Below, piece after piece: positions 8,301 to 16,242 of a DNA stretch of 39,860 nucleotides; the first letter of the stretch is position 1, and every line of letters starts with the position of its first letter. The translations under genes were made by a program, and so were the position numbers. The notes beneath the pieces were generated by a model. The model did no database searches. It saw only the letters and a list, made by a program, of their open reading frames with translations, and was not told the DNA's origin. Source of the stretch: Bacteroidales bacterium M2 (GTDB lineage Bacteria; Bacteroidota; Bacteroidia; Bacteroidales; Muribaculaceae); the NCBI GenBank assembly GCA_001689415.1, contig LUJM01000023.1, positions 14,890 through 54,749 of the forward strand. Reading direction: 5' to 3'.

Positions 8301-9873
8301 CAAATCTGTCAGCCAGCAATACTGCACACGTGCCAACGTAGCACAGAACGGCTGGTACCAGTATAGTGTCGACCTCAGCGCCTACGGCAAGTGCGACCGT
8401 GCATCTATCGTGCTTCGCGCAATGGGCCGAGTATATATCCAAAGCGGCAAGTACGACGGCTACCTCCATGTCGACAACATCGAAATCACCGGCGACAAGC
8501 CTGCTGTAGACGTACGTGTCAACACATTTAGCGGCTCGCAAGCTCCCGTAATGGGCACCGAGACCACATACACCGTAGCGGTTGAAAACAACGGTCTCAA
8601 CGAAGCCAAAGACGTTAAGGTTGAATTCTTCGCCGACAACGAACTGGTAAGCGAACGCAACATAACACTTGCCGTTGACAAGACCGAAGAGCTCGAATTC
8701 CCCTTCACTCCGGCAATTGCCGAAGAAGGCAACATACACCTTACCGTCAAGCTCACCCTTGAAGGCGACTTGAACCTCGGTAACAACGAGCTTTCTCTCA
8801 ACGTCCGCACTGTAACTCCCCTGTTGAGCTTCGTCAACGACCTCAAGGCTACAGTTGAAGACGGCAACAACGTTGTTCTATCGTGGAGCGACCCCTCTGA
8901 ATATCCGGCAGGCGCTGCAAAACACGAAGACTTCTCTAGCTTCGAAGACTACGCCCTCAACAATTTCGGCGGCTGGACTACTTATGATGCCGACAAGATC
9001 ACCACTACAAACGGTATCTCCGGTGGCGGTTTCACCTACACATGGCCTCACAGTGGCGAGCCCCAGGCATTTATCGTCTTCAACCCCAAACGCGTAGGCG
9101 TTAGCGGCCTCTTCGAACCGAGCTCGGGTGACCGTTGCCTTGTATCGTTCAACGCACTCGGCGGTCGCAACGACGACTGGCTCATCTCGCCCCAGCTTTC
9201 CGGCAACAAGCAGACTATCAACTTCTCGGCTATCGTCATCACTGTTGCTCCGGCTTACGAATACTTCGAAACCTACTACTCTAACAAGAGTAACTCGGTT
9301 GAAGACTTCGTGCAGGTTGGCGGTGTGCAGGTAGTAAATGCAAACATCTGGCGTCCCTACTCATTTGAAGTTCCCGCCGGTGCCAAGTACTTCGCTATCC
9401 GCTGCGTAACCAAAGCAGAAAGCAACTACCAGTTCGGCCTCGGTCTTGACGATTTCGAATTCACTCCCGCCCAGCCCCAGAGCCGTCTCGAAGGCTTCAA
9501 CATCTACCGCGATGGCAAGCTTATCGAGAGCGACTACCCCGAAAACGAGTACACCGACGAGAATGTCGACCTCAACTCTACTGTTACATATCAGGTAACA
9601 GCAGTTCACCGCGAAGGCGAATCTATCTTCTCTAACGCTGTATCTGTCAACTACTCGGGTATCGACAGCGCAATGCCTGCCGGAATCTCTATCCGCGGTG
9701 TCGAAGGCGCTGTGCTAATCGAAGGTGCTGAAGGTCTCGACATCAGCCTCTACACTGTCGACGGCCGCGCAGTTTACTCTGCAAACGCCACTGCAAGCGT
9801 CCGCATTCCGGTAGCTTCAGGCCTGTACATTGTTCGTGCCGGTGCTGCTGCTGCCAAAGTGCTGGTGAAATAA
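5368..9873 (+). CDS. Large secreted multidomain protein (FnIII, choice-of-anchor J-like, C-terminal sorting domain)
   Basis: A 1501-residue exported protein with signal peptide 1-24 (ending TLVSA). The N-terminal third (about 50-285) has beta-rich repeats that could form a propeller. FnIII-like units follow near 290-480, 655-755 and 760-870. Three jelly-roll regions of choice-of-anchor J type sit near 490-650 (key motif DDWLITPSINL), 880-1045 (YLHVDNIEITG) and 1185-1370 (NDDWLISPQLSG). A CARDB-like segment covers about 1047-1150. The last ~75 residues (ISLYTVDGRAVYS...SGLYIVRAG...KVLVK) look like a T9SS type A sorting domain. No catalytic motif is visible, so binding, adhesion or surface scaffolding is a guess. 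Domain edges are estimates. It is divergent from the M6 protease and ends at a strong terminator. Confidence 0.88.
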   Translation: MKRLYQLLAAAMIGVTATPTLVSAQSPDEVRFYAPVTRSETWYSGQNYVPQRGFYTFTTDASSSIQSVSAINQWLEFHGGAYVDGYYYFQSGTLTSGINQLLFHKMDVETWTVSPTDVTVHSDDINRAYSFAYDYIGGKMYASCPNHNNTETPYMLRNVPLDGSNLSNIAPLEVEFPAIAFDNKGQLWGISRTALYKIDKETAKATKVGDMGVKQRSEEAAATFDLRTGKLYWYAQTVKYNLDQTEEWDYGLFEIDTTTGKATKVKDFGVTQEKMPDIFIIDNHPAAPATGILTFTFAANSFDNGTVTYTAPATTYDGTPTSGNLSLEFFVDGQPLGAKTTVTPGSSKAIESGKLAKGEHIFTAYATDTNGRKSLAAKTTIYAGSDIPAAVTNIKVVTNENETSAVVTWDAPTKGANGGNIETSQLKYRVLVNIGREILYTDLKETRFEHTPTYNMALTQYQIVPIIDGAEGKAAYSTPALLGTAINITPDSPYLEAFNNVNSFSYFTTIDANNDKSEGGGNVWLFNPNYNLAAWWWDYDTPRTAADDWLITPSINLDNKKVYRLSFDVTGFSTQNNFITNVKATAGKYPTVESQTHTLTNYHREVVRGDNNYTERATVLFRPNKDERRIGFHATNNGNDHIGLDNILIEEYGPATIPAEPTNVTAVKNIDGSVTIKATMPVKRANNMDLSLSEITKIEVQNITAETTVALLEGDKIASQISVNDNAPLFGNNQYRVCAYNSNGCGMEALVEINVIPDTPKNVTNLSIRVLNGGKDAHLTWAYPADYLGANGGTLRPDDLTYTIERSIYTTQGTTSSTVARNIKELEFTDTDVDAAFGNNRQARVTYTVKARTVGGTANGTAISDLLGRAYELPAKESGNSNGLKPWSTANAYMASWNTVSTGYSPMASSQDSEGGLLTFSPSQTNTMGNADYVSPRINLSGMLNPKMTFWIYQGPELKDTYLEIGIVTIDNGVESAYKSVSQQYCTRANVAQNGWYQYSVDLSAYGKCDRASIVLRAMGRVYIQSGKYDGYLHVDNIEITGDKPAVDVRVNTFSGSQAPVMGTETTYTVAVENNGLNEAKDVKVEFFADNELVSERNITLAVDKTEELEFPFTPAIAEEGNIHLTVKLTLEGDLNLGNNELSLNVRTVTPLLSFVNDLKATVEDGNNVVLSWSDPSEYPAGAAKHEDFSSFEDYALNNFGGWTTYDADKITTTNGISGGGFTYTWPHSGEPQAFIVFNPKRVGVSGLFEPSSGDRCLVSFNALGGRNDDWLISPQLSGNKQTINFSAIVITVAPAYEYFETYYSNKSNSVEDFVQVGGVQVVNANIWRPYSFEVPAGAKYFAIRCVTKAESNYQFGLGLDDFEFTPAQPQSRLEGFNIYRDGKLIESDYPENEYTDENVDLNSTVTYQVTAVHREGESIFSNAVSVNYSGIDSAMPAGISIRGVEGAVLIEGAEGLDISLYTVDGRAVYSANATASVRIPVASGLYIVRAGAAAAKVLVK

Positions 9874-9897
9874 GATTCTTTTAGATTAACCTATATC

Positions 9898-9945
9898 AGC
9901 CCTGTAGGGCGACTTTTCATCGAGTCGTGCTACAGGGCTTTTTTT
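9898..9945 (+). terminator. Intrinsic terminator of the 1501-residue protein gene
   Basis: AGCCCTGTAG at 9898-9907 pairs with CTACAGGGCT at 9930-9939 (10 bp), extended inward by CGACT with AGTCG, and is followed by a run of seven T at 9939-9945. It starts 25 bases after the TAA stop. Confidence 0.92.
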
Positions 9946-10011
9946 ATTGGTCCAAATTTCCCGACAATTATCCCTTTTTGGTGTTTTTTTGGGTTTATTA
10001 GCATTAGCATC

Positions 10012-10042
10012 TTTGCTAAAACACTGATTATTACTAACTTTG
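10012..10042 (+). promoter_or_regulatory. Promoter of the RND efflux operon
   Basis: TTTG at 10012-10015, a 19-base spacer, then TAACTTTG at 10035-10042 followed by C. Both boxes match the Bacteroidota consensus exactly with normal spacing. The predicted start of transcription is near 10049, giving a leader of about 28 bases. I see no obvious operator palindrome around it. Confidence 0.85.
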
Positions 10043-10076
10043 CACCATAATCGAAAAAAAATCCAATCTTATCACA

Positions 10077-11483
10077 ATGAAGCATTTTATTTTGCTTGCC
10101 GCCGCGGCGCTGGCAAGCATTCCGAGCATCATTGCGCAAGAGCCTGTTACTCTTGATCTTGACAGATGCATCGCAATTGCTTTGACCGAAAGCCCTACTG
10201 TAAGAATTGCAGACATGGAAGTCGCAAGGGTAGACTATTCGCGCAAGGAAATTATCGGTCAACTTTTGCCCAATATCGATTTTGGCGGACAGTATAACCG
10301 CACGCTTGCAAAACAGACCATGTATATGAGCATGGACGGATTTGGCGACTTCGGTGGCGCTGACGGGGGAGATAACGCCGGTGACGGCATTGCAACTCAA
10401 GCCGACAAGAAAGGCGACGGCGGCATAAAGGTCGGCCTCGACAACTCTTTCTCACTTGGCTTCCAAGCATCAATGCCTATCATCGCACCGCAGCTGTGGC
10501 AGAGCATCAAACTCAGTGACCAGCAGATTTACCGCAATGTTGAGGCTGCTCGCAAAAGCCGGCTCGAACTTATCAACCAGGTCAAAAACGCATATTACAC
10601 ACTCTTACTGGCCGAAGATTCGCAAAAAGTGATGCAGGAAAGCTACGATATGGCCAAACTGACATACGACACTTATTCCAAGCAGTATGCCCTCGGTGCG
10701 GCAAGCGACTACGATGTTCTGCGTACTTCGGTAGCTCTCAAAAACATCGAGCCTCAGCTCATGGAAGCCGAAATCGCTATCAAGCAGGCTCGGCTGCAAT
10801 TGCTTATCCTTATGGGTGTTGATTCCGATTTCCGGTTTTCGGTCAATGACAAGCTCGCAAACTATGAAGATTCGATGTACAGCCAGACTCTCTCTATCGA
10901 CCCCGACCACAGCCGCAACATGGACCTGCGACTGCTCGACATCGATACCGAGATGCTGAAAAAGAACCTCAAGATACAGAAACTCGCATACTCTCCTACC
11001 CTCGCCCTGACGGCAAACTACAACTGGACCTCGATGAACAACGGTTCGCCATTCAAGAACCTGCGTTGGAATCCGTACTCCGCAGTCGGCATCTCGCTGT
11101 CTGTGCCTATTTTCTCCGGAGGACAACGACTCAACAAGGTCAAACAGACCCAACTGCAGGTCGAGGAAATGAGGTGGCAACGCGAAAACCTCGAGCGTAC
11201 CGTCGACATGCAGGTGAAAGTCGCTATCGACAATATCAAGATGAATGTCAAGCAGATTGCATCGTGCGCCGAAAGTGTTGGCCAGGCCGAACGAGCTCAC
11301 TCTATTCAGGAGCAGAGTTTCGACATCGGCGCTACAAGCTACCTCAATCTACGCGACAGCGAACTCGCTCTCACACAGGCTCGTCTGGCTTATAACCAGG
11401 CTATTTACAATTACCTTGTCGCTCACAGCAACCTCGAACTGCTGCTCGGCAATGCTCCAATCGAAAAATACACTCAAAAATGA
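10077..11483 (+). CDS. TolC-family outer membrane efflux channel
   Basis: A 468-residue outer-membrane factor, the exit duct of a tripartite pump. Residues 1-20 form a signal peptide (ending SIIA, before QEPVTLDLDRC). The typical duplicated TolC organisation is visible: the opening LDLDRCIAIALTESPTVRIA motif, long helical stretches with coiled-coil character (about 150-230 and 370-440), the LLAEDSQKVMQESYDMAKLTYDTY half-repeat and its counterpart SVGQAERAHSIQEQSFDIG. A Gly/Asp-rich insert near 85-120 (FGDFGGADGGDNAGDG) is likely a surface loop. It is first in the operon; its stop overlaps the adaptor start by 4 bases (ATGA), which suggests translational coupling. The family is certain, but the cargo cannot be read from sequence. 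Confidence 0.95.
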   Translation: MKHFILLAAAALASIPSIIAQEPVTLDLDRCIAIALTESPTVRIADMEVARVDYSRKEIIGQLLPNIDFGGQYNRTLAKQTMYMSMDGFGDFGGADGGDNAGDGIATQADKKGDGGIKVGLDNSFSLGFQASMPIIAPQLWQSIKLSDQQIYRNVEAARKSRLELINQVKNAYYTLLLAEDSQKVMQESYDMAKLTYDTYSKQYALGAASDYDVLRTSVALKNIEPQLMEAEIAIKQARLQLLILMGVDSDFRFSVNDKLANYEDSMYSQTLSIDPDHSRNMDLRLLDIDTEMLKKNLKIQKLAYSPTLALTANYNWTSMNNGSPFKNLRWNPYSAVGISLSVPIFSGGQRLNKVKQTQLQVEEMRWQRENLERTVDMQVKVAIDNIKMNVKQIASCAESVGQAERAHSIQEQSFDIGATSYLNLRDSELALTQARLAYNQAIYNYLVAHSNLELLLGNAPIEKYTQK

Positions 11484-12493
11484 AATACCCAGCAATAAGC
11501 CTCAGTCTGTTAATTGCCGCTGTCACAGTTTCTTGCGGCAAAAAAGAGAATAACACAGCAGCCATTGTCGAGGAGCTGCCGATCGTAACTGTCGATGTAG
11601 CACACAGCATCGACGTGCCACAGCAGAAAGTATACACTGCCAATGTTGAAGCCGAAAACCTCAACAACATCGCACCGGCATCACCAAACCGCATCAAAAC
11701 TATCAATGTAGAAGTCGGCGACCGTGTGCATGCAGGCCAGGAACTCGTTATACTCGACAAGTCGAACATCGACCAATTGCGTATAAACCTCGAGCAGATA
11801 CAGCGCGAATACAACCGTGCGGTACAGCTGCTCGAAATCGGCGCCGGCACACAACAGGCTGTCGACCAACTCAAAGCGCAGCTCGATGCTGCTCACTCGC
11901 AGTACGACAACATGCTCGAGAACACCGTTCTGCGCTCGCCCATCAACGGTGTTGTCACCGCTCGCAACTACGACCCGGGCGATATGACCGGACAGCTGCC
12001 CGTTCTTACTGTCGGTCAGCTTGCCCCGGTGGTTAAGATTATGATTAATGTAAGCGAAATCGACCTCGCAACACTCAAAGCCGGACAGCCCGTAGCCATC
12101 ACTTTCGACGCATTCCCCGGCGAGACATTCCAAGGCAAAATACAGCGTATTTACCCCACCGTAGATACAGCTACTCGCACTTTCGAAGTTGAAGTACGAC
12201 TCGCAAACCCCAAAGAGCAGATTAAGCCGGGCATGTTTGCTCGTGTGACTATCGACCTCGGAAGCCTCAACAACGTTGTCGTTCCCGACCGCGCGGTAGT
12301 CAAGCAGACCGGGTCGGGCAATAAGTATGTATACGTACTCAAAGGCAATACAGTCAGCTACCAACGCGTCGAACTGGGCCAGCGACTCGGCGATGCTTAC
12401 GAACTCCTGTCGGGTATCGAAGACGGCGACACTGTCGTCATCACCGGTCAGACACGTCTTGCCGACGGCGTAGAAGTCGAAGTTCATAAATAA
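11480..12493 (+). CDS. RND efflux periplasmic adaptor (membrane fusion lipoprotein)
   Basis: A 337-residue HlyD/AcrA-type adaptor linking the inner-membrane pump to the outer-membrane channel. The N-terminus is a lipoprotein signal with the acylated Cys at residue 19 (VTVSC), so it is probably anchored in the inner membrane. The lipoyl/barrel-sandwich halves are seen at NNIAPASPNRIKTINVEVGD and RSPINGVVTARNYDPGD, separated by a short coiled-coil hairpin (about 95-150). A beta-barrel with QPVAITFDAFPGETFQGKI and a final membrane-proximal domain (YELLSGIEDGDTVVITG) follow. It overlaps the channel gene by 4 bases and precedes the pump gene by 50. Expected length and domain order. Confidence 0.95.
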   Translation: MKYPAISLSLLIAAVTVSCGKKENNTAAIVEELPIVTVDVAHSIDVPQQKVYTANVEAENLNNIAPASPNRIKTINVEVGDRVHAGQELVILDKSNIDQLRINLEQIQREYNRAVQLLEIGAGTQQAVDQLKAQLDAAHSQYDNMLENTVLRSPINGVVTARNYDPGDMTGQLPVLTVGQLAPVVKIMINVSEIDLATLKAGQPVAITFDAFPGETFQGKIQRIYPTVDTATRTFEVEVRLANPKEQIKPGMFARVTIDLGSLNNVVVPDRAVVKQTGSGNKYVYVLKGNTVSYQRVELGQRLGDAYELLSGIEDGDTVVITGQTRLADGVEVEVHK

Positions 12494-12543
12494 TTAAAGT
12501 TTTGAATATTGTATAAAAAGGTCAAACCTCTAACTAATATAAA

Positions 12544-15500
12544 ATGAGTCTTTACGGCAACGCGGTCCGACGCCCGATTATGACAACCCTCTGCTTCGTA
12601 GCAGTGGTCATTCTCGGTCTGTTCTCACTCCGCAACCTACCAATAGACCTGTATCCGGATATCGAGACAAACACCATTATGGTGATGACTACATACTCCG
12701 GTGCCAGCGCTCAGGATATTGAGCAGAACGTGACACGTCCGCTCGAAAATGTCCTCAACTCGGTAAGCAACCTCAAGCACATCACTTCCAAATCACGCGA
12801 AAACATATCGGTTATAACTCTCGAATTTGAGTATGGCGAGGATATCGACGTGCTGACAAACGATGTGCGCGACAAACTCGACATGGTATCTTCAATGATG
12901 CCCGACGATGCCGAGACACCGATTATTTTCAAGTTCTCAACCGACATGATTCCTATCATCATGCTCTCGGTAAATGCCTCTGAGAGTATGCCGGGCCTCT
13001 ACAAAATTCTCGACGATGCCGTCGCCAACCCATTGGCACGTATTTCGGGCGTTGGTTCGGTATCGATTTCAGGTGCTCCGAAGCGTGAAATCCACGTCTA
13101 CGTCGACCCCGTAAGGCTCGAAGCTTACAACCTTACCGTCGAACAGATTGGCAACCTTATAGGCGCTGAAAACCGAAACATCCCCGGCGGTTCGTTCGAT
13201 ATCGGTTCGGATACTTATTCTCTCCGCGTTCAGGGCGAGTTCAAGGCCTCCGACGAAATGGCAAACATCGTCGTTGGCAGCTACAACGGTAAATCAATAT
13301 ACCTGAGCGATGTCGCACGCATCGAAGACAGCCTCGAAGAACGCACACAGGAGACCTACAACAACGGTCGCCAGGGTGCGATGATAGTGGTGCAGAAACA
13401 GAGTGGCGCAAACTCTGTGCAGATTTCCGACAAGGTACTGGCAATGCTACCCGACTTGCAGAAACGTCTCCCCTCCGATGTCGAACTCGGCATTATCGTT
13501 GATACTTCCGACAACATCCGCAATACAATCGCCTCGCTTGTCGAAACTGTGATGTATGCGCTCTTGTTTGTGATTATTGTGGTATTCATGTTCCTCGGTC
13601 GCTGGCGTGCCACACTCATCATCACAATCACAATACCTATCTCGCTTATTGCTTCGTTCATATACCTATATGCCACAGGCAATACGCTGAATATCGTGTC
13701 GCTGTCGGCTCTGTCGATTTCTATCGGTATGGTGGTCGACGACGCAATCGTGGTACTCGAAAACGTTACGACCCACATCGAGCGTGGTTCCGACCCGAAG
13801 CAAGCCGCCGTACATGGCACAAACGAAGTGGCGGTTTCGGTTATCGCCTCTACACTCACCCTTATAGCGGTATTCTTCCCTCTCACCCTCGTTACCGGCA
13901 TGACCGGCGTGCTCTTCCGCCAGCTGGGCTGGATGGTTACCATTATGATGATCATCTCTACCGTGTGCGCACTCTCGCTTACACCTATGCTCTGCTCGCT
14001 GCTGTTGCGCCGCACCAACCACCATGGCAAACTCTACACCATATTCTTCACTCCGGTCAACAAAGGCCTCGACGCCTTCGACCGTGGTTACGGACGTTTG
14101 CTCGAATGGGTAGTTGGTCACAAGCTCGTTACATTCCTCATTTGTATGGGCATATTTATCGGCTCGCTGTTCCTGGTGCGTCAGGTAGGCACCGAGTTCT
14201 TCCCAACCGCCGACGATGCCCGTATGCGTGTGAGCCTCGAGCTTCCCATTGGCACACGTGTTGAAATCGCCAAGGAGAGCACGGCAAAGCTCGTTGAACT
14301 CTGGCAAGAGAAGTATCCCGAGATACAGGTGATAAACTACACCACCGGTACTGCCTCGAGCGACAACACATTTGCTTCGCTCAGCGACAACGGCCCTCAC
14401 ATCATCTCGATGAACATAAGGCTCACCGACCCCGGCGACCGCGACCGCAGTGTTACCGAAATCGCAGGCCTTATGCGTAAAGACCTCCGCAACTTCCCCG
14501 AGTTCAAGAAAGCCCAGGTAAGCGTTGGCGGCATGGGTATGGGCGGACAGGCGACTATCGACTATGAAATATACGGCTACGACTTCAACGAGACAGACTC
14601 TGTTGCCCGCAAGCTGCAAAATGCCCTGCTATCAATACCGGGCACTGCCGACGTCATAATATCGCGTTCCGACTATCAGCCCGAGTACCAGGTCGACTTC
14701 GACCGCGAGAAACTCGCTCTCTATGGCCTCAACCTCTCTACGGCTGCCACATATCTGCGCAACCGTATCAACGGCCAGCTCGCTTCTCAGTTCCGCGAGG
14801 ACGGCGAGGAATACGACATCAAAGTAATGTACGCGCCCGAAAACCGAACTTCGCTCGCTGATATCGAAAACATACTCATATATAACAACGCCGGCAAAGC
14901 CGTGCGTGTGCGCGATGTCGGCAAAGTGGTCGAGCGCTTCACTCCTCCGACTATCGAACGTAAAGACCGAGAGCGTATCGTCACCGTAAGCACAGTCGTT
15001 CAAGATGTGCCAATGAGCCAGGTTGTTGAGGCTTCGCAGGCTAAAATCGCCCAAATGGATATACCCCAGGGCATCAACATTCAGCTTTCGGGTAGCTACG
15101 AAGACCAGCAAGACTCGTTCGGCGACCTGCTCACTCTCGCTGCACTGATTATAATACTCGTCTACATCGTTATGGCCGCTCAGTTCGAGAGCTACACATA
15201 CCCCGGCATCATCATGACATCGCTCCTGTTCGCATTCTCGGGTGTATTTATCATCCTGTGGCTCACAGGCCATACTCTCAATGTCATGTCGATGATTGGT
15301 GCGATTATGCTTATCGGTATCGTGGTGAAAAACGGTATCGTGCTAATCGACTACATATCGCTCAACCGCGAACGAGGCATGTCGATACGTCGAGCTGTTA
15401 TCAATGGCGGTGAATCGCGTCTGCGACCTGTTGTCATGACCACCCTGACCACTATCCTCGGCATGGTACCTATGGCTATAGGCACCGGACAAGGCGCCGA

Positions 15501-15654
15501 AATGTGGAGGCCTATGGGTACGGCGGTTATCGGTGGTCTCACTTTCTCTACTATCCTCACTCTGCTTTTCGTGCCTGTTCTATACTGCGTTTTCGCTTCG
15601 CAGGGTATCAAGAACCAGCGCAGGAAACTACACAAAAATTCAACTATCAATTAA
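12544..15654 (+). CDS. RND-family efflux pump, inner membrane permease
   Basis: A 1036-residue AcrB/MexB-like (HAE-1 type) proton-driven transporter. It shows the family start (NAVRRPIMTTLCFVAVVILG), the first periplasmic porter region with PDIETNTIMVMTTYSGAS, and TM4 with the proton-relay pair D399-D400 in GMVVDDAIVVLENV. The second half repeats the plan (TM8 onward: LLTLAALIIILVYIVMAAQ, IGAIMLIGIVVKNGIVLIDY). The carboxylate pair favours a drug or small-molecule pump over a heavy-metal exporter, but the substrate is not determinable. It is the third gene of the operon, 15 bases upstream of a PII-like gene. Full length, with no frameshift seen. Confidence 0.97.
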   Translation: MSLYGNAVRRPIMTTLCFVAVVILGLFSLRNLPIDLYPDIETNTIMVMTTYSGASAQDIEQNVTRPLENVLNSVSNLKHITSKSRENISVITLEFEYGEDIDVLTNDVRDKLDMVSSMMPDDAETPIIFKFSTDMIPIIMLSVNASESMPGLYKILDDAVANPLARISGVGSVSISGAPKREIHVYVDPVRLEAYNLTVEQIGNLIGAENRNIPGGSFDIGSDTYSLRVQGEFKASDEMANIVVGSYNGKSIYLSDVARIEDSLEERTQETYNNGRQGAMIVVQKQSGANSVQISDKVLAMLPDLQKRLPSDVELGIIVDTSDNIRNTIASLVETVMYALLFVIIVVFMFLGRWRATLIITITIPISLIASFIYLYATGNTLNIVSLSALSISIGMVVDDAIVVLENVTTHIERGSDPKQAAVHGTNEVAVSVIASTLTLIAVFFPLTLVTGMTGVLFRQLGWMVTIMMIISTVCALSLTPMLCSLLLRRTNHHGKLYTIFFTPVNKGLDAFDRGYGRLLEWVVGHKLVTFLICMGIFIGSLFLVRQVGTEFFPTADDARMRVSLELPIGTRVEIAKESTAKLVELWQEKYPEIQVINYTTGTASSDNTFASLSDNGPHIISMNIRLTDPGDRDRSVTEIAGLMRKDLRNFPEFKKAQVSVGGMGMGGQATIDYEIYGYDFNETDSVARKLQNALLSIPGTADVIISRSDYQPEYQVDFDREKLALYGLNLSTAATYLRNRINGQLASQFREDGEEYDIKVMYAPENRTSLADIENILIYNNAGKAVRVRDVGKVVERFTPPTIERKDRERIVTVSTVVQDVPMSQVVEASQAKIAQMDIPQGINIQLSGSYEDQQDSFGDLLTLAALIIILVYIVMAAQFESYTYPGIIMTSLLFAFSGVFIILWLTGHTLNVMSMIGAIMLIGIVVKNGIVLIDYISLNRERGMSIRRAVINGGESRLRPVVMTTLTTILGMVPMAIGTGQGAEMWRPMGTAVIGGLTFSTILTLLFVPVLYCVFASQGIKNQRRKLHKNSTIN

Positions 15655-15669
15655 CGAAAGCGCTACATT

Positions 15670-15963
15670 ATGAAAGCGATATTCATAGCCTACGACCAGG
15701 CACACTACGACCGAATTGTCGAGATGCTCGAACGATCAAACTGCCGCGGTTTCACATCGTGGGACCAGGTAAAAGGACGCGGAAGCATCGACGGCGAGCC
15801 TCACTACGGCAGCCACGCCTGGCCCTCGCTCGCCGGGGCGATTATGACCATTGTCGAAGACCACCGCGTGGCAACAGTCCTCGACAAACTCAGGCAATTC
15901 AACAACGAACGTCCCAAACTCGGACTGCGTGCCTTTGTTTGGAACGTCGAAGACGGAATATAA
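15670..15963 (+). CDS. PII-like, PG0541-family transporter-associated protein
   Basis: A 97-residue soluble protein with no signal peptide. Its order of elements fits a PII-like fold: strand KAIFIAYDQ (2-10), helix YDRIVEMLERSN, a T-loop-like stretch WDQVKGRGSIDG (about 31-42, compare the VKG-x-G of classical PII proteins), strand AGAIMTIVED, helix VATVLDKLRQF, and last strand GLRAFVWNVED. Proteins of this PG0541 type are annotated next to Bacteroidota RND transporters, and this one is last in the pump operon, 15 bases after the permease stop. By analogy with PII proteins it may bind a small ligand and gate or sense the pump; that role is inference. Confidence 0.85.
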   Translation: MKAIFIAYDQAHYDRIVEMLERSNCRGFTSWDQVKGRGSIDGEPHYGSHAWPSLAGAIMTIVEDHRVATVLDKLRQFNNERPKLGLRAFVWNVEDGI

Positions 15964-15978
15964 ACCCTATATATAATC

Positions 15979-16120
15979 ACCCTCTCGTAGGGTCGCGGCA
16001 CAATGCTGTTTACTTAAGGGTTGATAATGCAAAAGGACGGCAACGATAGGAGCTTGGCTCTCCGAGACAAGCCTCGGTTAGGTGAAACTAATTCACTGAT
16101 TATCAACCCTACGAGAGGGT
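15979..16120 (+). repeat. Mosaic intergenic repeat, copy 2 (complete-looking, inverted ends)
   Basis: A 142-base element bounded by perfect 15-base inverted repeats ACCCTCTCGTAGGGT (15979-15993) and ACCCTACGAGAGGGT (16106-16120). A second nested pair lies inside: AGGGTTGATAAT (16017-16028) with its complement (16099-16110), overlapping the outer arm. Between them sit the shared blocks CAACGATAGGAGCTTG and GGCTCTCCGAGACAAGCCTC also found in copy 1. No target-site duplication is evident and it encodes nothing. It could be a MITE-like element or a structured RNA repeat. Confidence 0.8.
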
Positions 16121-16208
16121 GCGTTTGGTGGACATAATTAGCAAGTCGCATTGTATATCTACCCCCTTTAGCAACCAGCATCGAATATAAAATCCTGCAC
16201 TACTTACC

Positions 16209-16242
16209 GAAGAGAGTTCTCATTGAGGGCTCTCTTCTTTTT
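16209..16242 (+). terminator. Candidate terminator of the efflux operon inside the channel gene tail
   Basis: GAAGAGAG (16209-16216) pairs with CTCTCTTC (16230-16237), with a 13-base loop, followed by five T (16238-16242). It faces the rightward efflux operon and overlaps the last codons of the convergent ion-channel gene. The loop is large, so strength is uncertain. Confidence 0.5.

Noticed and set aside
13666..14619. 317-codon open frame on the minus strand inside the efflux region
   Set aside because: It is fully inside the RND pump gene in antisense, and its His/Glu/Cys-rich sequence is typical of reverse-strand readings of GC-biased genes.
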